Source: Scilla litardierei (taxonomy: Eukaryota > Streptophyta > Magnoliopsida > Asparagales > Asparagaceae). Taken from it: DNA of 64,000 nucleotides. Positions 56,823-64,000 of this stretch are shown piece by piece (the first letter of the stretch is position 1; the number at the start of each line of letters is the position of its first letter). The DNA lies in the NCBI GenBank assembly GCA_030789695.1, contig CM061141.1, positions 275,411,871-275,475,870 of the forward strand. The letters are read 5' to 3'. The notes under the pieces are model-generated. The model had not been told where the DNA came from. It searched no databases and saw nothing but the letters and a program-made list of their open reading frames with translations. The position numbers and the translations under genes were made by a program.

Positions 56823-58101
56823 ATTAAACGATCAAATCAGTCGATAATATTCAATATGTATGGGGGAGATAGGGGATAATAGATAGATATGAAAGTTAAT
56901 TTGGTTTAGGGGCTCAATAGGCGTACGGATCAAGAAAAACAAGGAGAAGAGGGGTTTTTGGGGCAAAACGGGGGAATCCGAGGCTGTGGCGGCCGGCGCC
57001 GGCGAGAGGGGTGACCGCCAATCGTCGACGAAGGGAGGGCAGACCGATCGCCAGTGAGGAGGGGGTTATTTGTTCGGGCGCGGTAGCGAGCGCAGCGGGC
57101 AAGGGAGAGGAAACGACAGTGGGCTCGGGCGAAATGGGGGTTTTTTCGTTTCGAAAACTGCGCCTGCCGCTGCCGCTTTTATAAAGGAAATGTTACGACT
57201 CGGCCGAGTGACAATATCACTCGGCCGAGTGCGTAAAGGAAATAAATTTCGAAAATCTCGTTCCCACTTACGACTCGGCCGAGTGGCTTTGGTTCGCTCG
57301 GCCGAAGGGAGAAACTCCACTCGGCCGAGTGGCTCTGCCACTCGGCAATTTTTAGGCTAGGAGGGTATCTGTTTCACTCGGCCGAGTGACAAGTCACTCG
57401 CCAGAGTGGCAATTAAAGCTAAAACTTATAGAGATTGACAGAGATTTGGTCTGCGGAAACTTTGCTGTTTGGTGCTCCACTCGGCCGAGTGGAGTCTTTG
57501 CTCGGCCGAGTGGCATATGCTACTCGGCCGAGTGACGTGCTGTTTTTTGCATCTGCACTAAGTTTTCGCTCTGGTTTCTGTTTTTCTTCCTCCAGTCTGT
57601 TTCTTCCTCCTCCTAAGGCCTGAACGCGTTCTTGGAGTGCTCTTCCTTGCCTCGATCATCCTCCATATGATTGATCTCCCTTTTTCCTTCTCCTGTCATG
57701 AAAAATAGGACCCGTTGTCACGATTTTCATGGACAAAAGACTCTAAAAACTAACGAAAGGCTAAACCAAATATGAAAATCAAATAAAAACAACGCAAAAA
57801 TCGTCGGGTTGCCTCCCGACAAGCGCTCGTTTAAGGTCGTCAGCTCGACCCCTTTAGATATTCGTTTAGCTCACGATATTGGGCACATATGAGATGCACC
57901 CGTCAAACTTGTCGGGAAGGCCTCTTGGGTTCGGGTCATGATGTTCATCGGTCTTCCTCGATGCCTCCTCACCATGGGCAATGTTGGGGGATAAGTCCCC
58001 CAGCTAGAGCTTGTTCCTATCTTCTTCTTGGCCGGTGACACCGATCTTCCTTTCGGTGGAGCTAGCTTCGGATTCTTGGCCTTCGAGAGCTTGCAAAGCT
58101 C
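56823..58101 (-). other. C spacer between protease and ORF-1 region
   Basis: It contains the internal palindrome array (57197-57534) and the remnant of the pol end at about 57780-57850. Between 57850 and 58101 the sequence has no RT or integrase motif, marking the deletion. No gene is seen. Confidence 0.6.
57197..57534. repeat. CTCGGCCGAG palindrome array, C internal
   Basis: The same self-complementary word as in the C LTRs occurs about ten times, including 'gactcggccgagtg' and variants such as ctcggccgaaggg. It lies just upstream of the ORF-1 region in the reading direction, as the B1/B2 internal arrays lie upstream of ORF3. Confidence 0.93.
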
Positions 58102-58680
58102 TCATATTCTTGCGACATCAGCATCGCCTTCATCACCATCCGTCGAGCTATCTAGAAGGTCCTCCAATTTCTCTTCTTCGCCTGAAGCTTGGCCTTCTTC
58201 GAAGCCATCGTCATGGAGAGCACCAATAGAGTGGGGGATTGCTTCTTCAATCACTTCATCGAGGAGATCCACATAATCTAACTCCTCGTGATATGGCATA
58301 TGTTTCATGCCCCGAGGTATGTGAAGCTTGACTTCCATGTTCCCGACATTTAAGGATAGAGTTCCTTCACGCACATCGACGATAACACCGGTGGTTGCGA
58401 GGAACGGGCGTCCAAGTATGAGCGAAGTGTAGCCCTCTTCCTTGATGTCCATTATGACAAAATCACAAGGCAAGCATATACCTCCCGGTACTTGGAGTGA
58501 AATATTCTCTGTGATCCCTACCGGCCTAGTAATCCGACCGTCCGCAACTTGAATCCTCATGTCGGTCGGCTTCAAGTCGGTGCCCTTGTTCAATCTCCGA
58601 AACATACTAAGGGGCATAAGGCTCACACTAGCGCCCAAGTCAACTAGAGCTTTTTTGCAAAGGGACGCCTCCTAGTGTGC
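58102..58680 (-). pseudogene. C protease (Athila-type retropepsin)
   Basis: On the minus strand, KKALVDLGASVSLMPLSMF has the catalytic Asp in D-L-G-A. ILGRPFLATTGVIVDV follows, the second hallmark of Athila proteases (LGRPFL). A stop lies just upstream of KKALV ('cac tag gag'), so it is cut off from gag. Downstream the frame ends at 58102 without running into RT. Confidence 0.8.
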
Positions 58681-58867
58681 AAGGGATGCGAAAACTCCCG
58701 GGATCCTTTAATTTCGTCGGCTCCTTCTCCTTCCGGGCAAACCAAGTTCCTTGCTCCGCAAGCATGATTTTTTCCTTCATTTTCTTTCCTGAAATCAAAT
58801 CTTATAAGAACTTCGCGTAAGACGTGATCTCAACAATTGCATCTAGGAAAGGAATATTGAGGCTTAC

Positions 58868-60623
58868 TCACCTGAAGTATTCTAGGAACTTGGCGAGCCC
58901 TTTCTCCATCTTGGCTCTAGCAAGCCGTTGTGGAAATGGCACCGGTGGCATGTAGCGGCGCTCATTAAGTGGCTCCACCACTTTAGAATTTCCTCCTCCA
59001 ATTGGCTCATTTTTGCTCTCTTCTTCAATTGCCGTCTCATTTTCTACCAAAATTTCCACCACGGGTTGCTTGCTTTGGGTCATAGCGGGAGTGGTATCCT
59101 TCCCGCCCCTTGTTGTAACCGCAACCACCGCATTGATGTGTCTGGTGTTGCTCCGTGGATTGGGCTCGGGTTGAGCCGGCAATTGTTGGACGTTCTTGTT
59201 GAGCATCGCATGTTGCTCCGCAAGTTGAGCGACGACGGTACTTAGTGACTCTTGTCCCGCCGTCAACTTAGCATTAATCTTTATCTGCTCCACCATAAAT
59301 TCCTCCACCCTAGCTTCGTGGTCCGATCGTGGTTGAGCTTGAGGTGGGTTGGGAGCTCTCCAACCTTGGTTGTACCCGGGTCTATATGGTCACGTTTGTT
59401 GCATCGGCGGATAGTTTTGTTGTGGTGGCCCCCTCGGTTGATATTGAGGTTGTGGTGATGGAGGCCGAGCTTGAGGAAGTTGTTATGGCGGCGGGTTCAA
59501 AGCACCATCATTGTTTGCATATGAAAAGCCCAGATGGTTTCTAGCGGCCGGGTTGGCCCAATATCCGGAGTTCCATGCGACATATTGTACTTGCTCCAAG
59601 GCTCCTTTCCATTGTCCCCTCCTACATACATAGCTTGGGATTGGTCTTGCAAATTGATCATATTGCTTGTCGGCGTAGATGTAGAGGGTGCTCCATGGGG
59701 CTCGGTGATATATTTCTCCAATCTCTCCACCACCTTGTGGAGAGAGTCAAATTTGGATGAAAGCTCAGCTACGGCCTTGGCCTCATAAATGCTAGTGGGC
59801 TTCAAAGAGGACGAAAAATGTCCTCGCTTGTCCCCCCATTGTTGGTTATTAGAGGCCATCTCCTCTAACAAGGCCGTAGCTTCATCCGGGGTCTTTGATA
59901 GTATGGCTCCATTGGCGGTTGCGTCAATAATTTGCTTCGTGCCCGGTTGGAGTCCATTGTAGAAACTGTGGACAAGCTCCCAATCTTCTATACTATGATG
60001 GGGGCATTGATGTTGTAAGTCCTTGAAGTGCTCCCATGCTTCATAGAGGGTTTCTTGCGGTCCTTGCTTAAAGGACATGAGAGCACTCCGTATCTTCACC
60101 GTCTTGGAAGGAGGGTAGAATTTGTCGACGAAGGCGCTTTCCAACTCATCCCAAGTGTTGAATGTACCTTTCGCTTGCGTCCTCAACCAATATAAGGCCT
60201 GGTCCTTGAGTGTGAAGGGGATGATTCGCAGTCGGATTGCATCAACGGAGACGCCCGGCATTTGGAAAGTGGCGCACTTGGAAAAGAAAAGTTAGATGTG
60301 GTAATGCGGATTCTCATGGGCATTCCCATGGAACGGGTCTTGTTGCATCAACACTACCAATCCCGTTTTAGCTCAAAATTCTTGTCCGTTGCTAGCTCCG
60401 GCATGGCGATAGACGATGTTGTGGAAGAAGTCTTAGGCCGAAGCCTATCTCTAATGGATATGATCCTCGCCATTCGTGCGGCTAGCTCCTCCGGTGTCTC
60501 TACATGGTTCATACAAACGTCCTCCGTAGCGTGCCTTCTCTCGGCTCTGATCCTCCTCATGGTACGCTCGATTTCCGGATCAAATAATATTTCCTCGGGG
60601 TTCGACGTAGATCTCGTGTACAT
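58868..60623 (-). pseudogene. gag: C gag (Athila type), fragmented
   Basis: The N-terminal piece (60623-60354) ends NFELKRDW. The central Retrotrans_gag piece (60261-59497) reads RIIPFTLKDQALYWL, then FVDKFYPPSK and FYNGLQPGTKQIID. The C-terminal piece (59308-58868) ends PFPQRLARAKMEKGLAKF, the usual Athila gag end before protease. A stop and frame changes lie between about 60354 and 60262, and between 59497 and 59308. It is not functional in this copy. Confidence 0.88.
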
Positions 60624-60735
60624 GCAAGGAAAAACAGTGTTTCAAATGAAATGTTAGCACGAATAAGGAGTAAAAAGATAAAAGTAATAAAGGAAAAAAG
60701 AAAACACTAAGTAAAGAGAATAAAACACTGTCGCC

Positions 60736-60753
60736 TCCCCGGCAACGGTGCTA
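60736..60753 (-). promoter_or_regulatory. Primer binding site of C, tRNA-Asp type
   Basis: The minus strand TAGCACCGTTGCCGGGGA matches the Athila primer site complementary to tRNA-Asp with two differences. It lies six bases inside the right LTR. Confidence 0.75.
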
Positions 60754-60759
60754 AAAACT

Positions 60760-62562
60760 TGGTCGGCCCCCGGATATACACCCGGAGAGCGATTATAGTT
60801 TTACCGCAAGCACACGGCGTAGTGGCAAGCGGGTATCAAACTCAGGGAGGGACAATGACAGTGTCTCGTTCTAATCACCTAGCTATCAAAATGGTCAAGA
60901 ATAACTTGGGGTAAAATTGTCACAATCGTTCGTATATCGATGGAAATATCAATAAAATAAAACGCCAAGGGATAGGGAATCCCCGCTACGAACCGTATCT
61001 CATCGTTGTGATTCGTAGGTTACATCATTGCTAGACTTGAATTTTAGGTGAACTAGTCGCAACTAAATGTGAACCAAGCTCACGCTCTCGCGCTATTGCC
61101 GGTCTATAGCGAACCTAGGTTAGGGCACAATCTCTTGCAAACCCTAACCTAAGCCGCTAGCGTGAAGAACGACATCATCGTCCAATCGCATCTCGAGCCC
61201 ACTCTCGTGAAAACTCGAGCTACAACCTAGGTTAAGATAGGTCCTACCCGTCCAATCTCTTGCAAACGGGTATTTGTATAGAAATACGATTAAAAACCCT
61301 AGCCTTGGTCCAATCTCTTGCAAACCAATTCTAGAAAATTCCAATCGTAAATCTAAATCGAATTTCCAGGGCTTCCTATCAATTGGGACCCAATCTCTTG
61401 CAAATCCCAATCGATATGAATCCCTAGCCATCCGTAATTTATCAATCCGAACCTAACCCTAATCAATTCTAGCAAGAATTTCACCAATTCATCACAATTC
61501 AGAAATAGGGTTCATAGGGTTCATCTCCATGCCCTAAGACGATAAAACTACTTACTAATCATCATGCAATTCATAAGAAATTCAATAGAAAAATCAACAC
61601 AATTCATTGCAATAAATAAAATTATCAATAAAAATAGAGTTTTTGACAAGAAAGGGGACAAACCAATGAGAATCCAATAGCATCCAACAAAAATCTCCTT
61701 TCTAATCTCTCAAAAAGCCTAAATCTAATTAACTAAAAACCTCTCTAAAAAGGCTGCAAAAAGTATCAAAAAGTTCTATCTAACTAGGACAAAAATTGGG
61801 TTTAAATACCCCTCAAAATCGCCCAGAAATTCGTGACAAAAATGCCACTGCGCAGCTCAAAAATCGCAGTTTACGCAGCAGGCGGGGCGGCTCACTCGGC
61901 CGAGTGACAAATGTCAGTCGGTCGAGTGACAAACCCTGTAAAATTCCAGTAAGTCGTGACTTTTCGTGGGTCTGTCTTCGGGAGTGACTCAGCCGAGTGG
62001 ATTTACTCACTCGGCCGAGGGGCAATTCTTGCTCGGCCGAGTCGGAGTCGTCAAAAGCCTGTAATTTTACAGTAAGTCGGCCGTTTTTGAAGTGTCTTTT
62101 CTCATGTCACTCGCGTGAGGAGATTTCCATGCTCGGCCGAGTGGACTATCGTCACTCGGCCGAGTGCACGCCTATTTTCTTCTGTTGATGCATGTCCGGT
62201 CTGGTTGGTCGAGTGATCTTCTTGCTCGACCGAGTGGGTGGTTCACTCGGCCGAGTGAGATGCTGCAAATACCCAATCTTCATCTTTTCGCCTCCTCGTC
62301 GCTCCTACGACGTTCCTTCTTCTCCCACTTGTCTTCCATCGCCGAATAGCCCTCAAAAGAGCCTTAGGTGAAACTCCGGAGTGGGTACAAATCCTCTTGA
62401 TCTCAAAATCACTCCGAAACTCTCCATATCTCCTGAAATACGATAAAAACAAGAAACATGAATAACATCGCAATATTGTCTAATAATCGTGAAAAACGCG
62501 ATATGAGCAATCAAAGTGGCAGGCAAACATGCAGAAAAATGTTGTAAAATACGGAGAGATCA
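60760..62562 (-). repeat. 5' LTR of C (right copy)
   Basis: It is 1803 bp, the same length as the left copy. The palindrome array is at 61892-62257 and the TATA-like site near 61799-61808. It is followed by TTTTT and the continuation of D. Confidence 0.93.
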
Positions 62563-63054
62563 TTTTTGCATGGTCAGCGATGGTCGGGTGAACTCTCCGG
62601 GTCGTGTCTTCGGGGAAATCGGCTACAGATGAACCGATCGGGTGAAGGTCACCCGATCGGTAGGAATTTAGCTTCAATTTTTAGAGAGATCTGTTGGGTT
62701 GAACCGGTATCCGACCTGGTCGGTTGACACTTGCTTTGCTTCAGCTGCTGTCCGGGTCGTGCACGCGTGCATCTCCCGATCGGTTGGCTGTGTCCAACCG
62801 ATCGGGTGAGGGGCTGAAAGATAGAAATTTTTGTGTCTGACGCCCTGGATCACGCGTGACTCCTCCCGTTGCTTCGGAGACATGTGATATCGTCGTTATG
62901 TGTCCCCTACGCTGGCAAACTCCTGTAAACACGCAAAAACACGGAGAAGTTAAAGAAAACAAGAAAATACGAGAAAACGGATACGAGACGGCGGAAAATA
63001 ATGGAAAACACTAAAGAAGACGTACGTGAATATATGAAATATAAACGCACGTCA
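62563..63054 (-). repeat. Athila-like LTR D, right part
   Basis: It continues D after C. It carries paired words CCGATCGGG/CCGATCGGTTGG (about 62632-62662 and 62776-62808) and ends in an A-rich stretch like the C LTR end ('cacgcaaaaacacggag'). No internal region of D is seen, so it may be a solo LTR or be cut by E at 63055. Confidence 0.5.
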
Positions 63055-63660
63055 TGTTGGATATGGAAGACGTTTTAACACCCTTGTAGGGGATGTACGA
63101 GGGAATACGGACCTCGAACGTCGCGTACACGAAGTCGTGTGCAAAGGGAATCTGTTCCCTTGCGGAGAGGATCTCTGGATGAGTGGGAAAGTCGCATTAT
63201 ATATGCATAAGTGCATGCGACATATGGCTAATAAAGGGGGAATATCTTAAGCTTATGTTGTACCATGCATATGGTACAACTTAAGCTTATAATGTGCCAT
63301 GTATCATGGTACACCTTAATTAAGTTGTTCCAAAGGAACAACTTACCCTAAAATAACTACCTTGGGGGCTATAAATAAGACCCAAGGGTAAGCCATTTCT
63401 TACACCTTTTGCATGAAATTCATGCATGCAACTTCATCATAGCGAAGCTCTGCAGAAATCATTTCTCTTCCTCTATCCAAGTTCTTAATCTAAAGTAGAG
63501 ATTTAGATTGTGGATTAGTAGCCTTACTCCGTTCGTGAGAAGACTCGATCCGTCGTGGCGAATCCGAAGGCGAAGTTCGTAGACTACCGTGCCGCGTACG
63601 TAAGCGTAAGTCTAAACTTCATATTATCGATCCTAACTCTGTTTTGGACAGGATCCTACA
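63055..63660 (+). repeat. 5' LTR of E
   Basis: TG...CA termini. Three hairpins lie upstream of the TATA box: GTTGTACCAT/ATGGTACAAC (63257-63280), a gtgccatg/catggtac pair (about 63295-63313), and GTTGTTCC-AAA-GGAACAAC (63324-63342). Confidence 0.75.
63370..63377 (+). promoter_or_regulatory. TATA box of the E LTR
   Basis: TATAAATA in 'ggctataaataagaccc', 28 bases after the last hairpin. Confidence 0.75.
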
Positions 63661-63661
63661 T

Positions 63662-63674
63662 TGGTATCAGAGCC
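63662..63674 (+). promoter_or_regulatory. Primer binding site of E, initiator tRNA-Met
   Basis: TGGTATCAGAGCC begins two bases after the LTR and matches the plant tRNA-iMet complement exactly over this length. Confidence 0.92.
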
Positions 63675-63724
63675 ATATGGGTTCGCCCCGGTCAAACCAC
63701 CGCCTCGTCGAAACTATGAACGAG

Positions 63725-63874
63725 TCGTTGTCTTTTTCACGAATGGGTCTCCTACTATTACTGATATAGTAGGAACGCTTCGTGACGGAGAGAACGCAGC
63801 GGTTGTTCTTTTCACGTTAGGGTCTCCTATCATTACGGATATGGTAGGAACACTCCGTGACGGGAAGAACCGAC
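63725..63874 (+). repeat. Two tandem 75-bp units in the E leader
   Basis: The word 'gggtctcct' recurs at 63745 and 63820, a 75-bp period. Each unit contains a stem-loop, CCTACTAT...ATAGTAGG in the first and CCTATCAT...ATGGTAGG in the second. A shorter 'cgacgaacgggt' repeat follows at about 63938 and 63959. Confidence 0.8.
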
Positions 63875-64000
63875 CGTTCACGTAGTATGTTATTTTTCCA
63901 TTTTTTGGCACACGGCCATTAGGAAATAACTAATTTCTCGACGAACGGGTTCTTCATCGACGAACGGGTGCTTCATCGAGGAAGATGATGGTAGTTATTT

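Larger units (their letters stand above)
51540..62562 (-). mobile_element. Athila-type gypsy element C (minus strand), lacking RT/RNase H/integrase
   Basis: Two LTRs of 1803 bp each (51540-53342 and 60760-62562) lie between target duplications TTTTT (51535-51539 and 62563-62567). A tRNA-Asp-type primer site sits next to the right LTR, so the element reads right to left. Inside are gag, protease and an Athila ORF-1-like region. The RT-integrase part is missing between about 58100 and 57850, although the conserved sequence that usually follows Athila pol ('cgcttgtcgggaggcaacc' on the minus strand) is kept. LTRs differ by a few percent by eye. Confidence 0.9.
63055..64000 (+). mobile_element. 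5' end of LTR retroelement E (runs off the window)
   Basis: LTR 63055-63660 (606 bp, TGTTGGATATGG to GGATCCTACA) is followed by a tRNA-Met-type primer site and a leader with repeats. The coding region lies beyond the window. LTR size and primer site suit a copia element, but the family is not decided by what is visible. Confidence 0.75.

Noticed and set aside
63662..63674. tRNA gene
   Set aside because: The match is only to the tRNA-Met 3' end complement, as expected for a primer site. No cloverleaf is present here or at 38732.

Overview
This window is plant nuclear DNA, almost certainly from an angiosperm. It consists of transposable elements nested inside one another, and I see no intact host gene. 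The signs are Ty1/copia elements of the Sirevirus type, Ty3/gypsy elements of Athila type and probable Tekay type, a CACTA transposon end, Helitron ends, a foldback MITE, long TA microsatellites and plant-type gene fragments. The species cannot be named from the sequence alone.

Layout. 1-1650 is the 3' part of a long Tekay-like LTR (A') that cut into the gag of a Sirevirus (B1, + strand, 1651-12328, with the last bases of its 3' LTR at 31062-31104). The B1 3' LTR is split by a giant LTR element without coding capacity (A, 12329-31061; LTRs 12329-15154 and 28195-31061). The interior of A holds TA repeats, two Helitron-like elements in head-to-tail tandem on the minus strand (18609-19530 and 19531-27395), and a foldback MITE (27532-27933). 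31105-33652 is the right part of a CACTA transposon carrying pelota-like and Spb1-like gene fragments. It interrupts the RNase H region of an old, decayed minus-strand Sirevirus (B3, 33653-36977 and 48746 to about 50395). B3 is split in turn by a nearly complete + strand Sirevirus (B2, 36978-48745, target duplication AACGT). Further right, an Athila-like LTR (D, about 50396-51539 and 62563-63054) lies in the B3 gag. D is split by an Athila-type element (C, minus strand, 51540-62562, target duplication TTTTT) that lacks RT, RNase H and integrase. At 63055 a short-LTR element (E) begins and runs off the window.

Order of events inferred from nesting: B3 first; then CACTA, B2 and D into B3; B1 into the CACTA; A' and A into B1; Helitrons and MITE into A; C into D; E into D or just beside it.

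How the parts work together. B2 and B1 keep the full Sirevirus plan: LTR, tRNA-Met primer site, gag, protease-integrase-RT-RNase H, a palindrome array, a third ORF in the envelope position, several polypurine tracts, LTR. The most unusual signal is the family-specific palindrome array, found in both the LTR and the internal untranslated region. In the Sireviruses the word is CTAGTCGGT with its complement. In the unrelated Athila-type element C it is CACTCGGCCGAGTG, and in D it is a CCGATCGG-type word. A second signal is a conserved 59-60 nt stop-containing block between gag and pol, whose exact removal would join the two frames in both B1 and B2.
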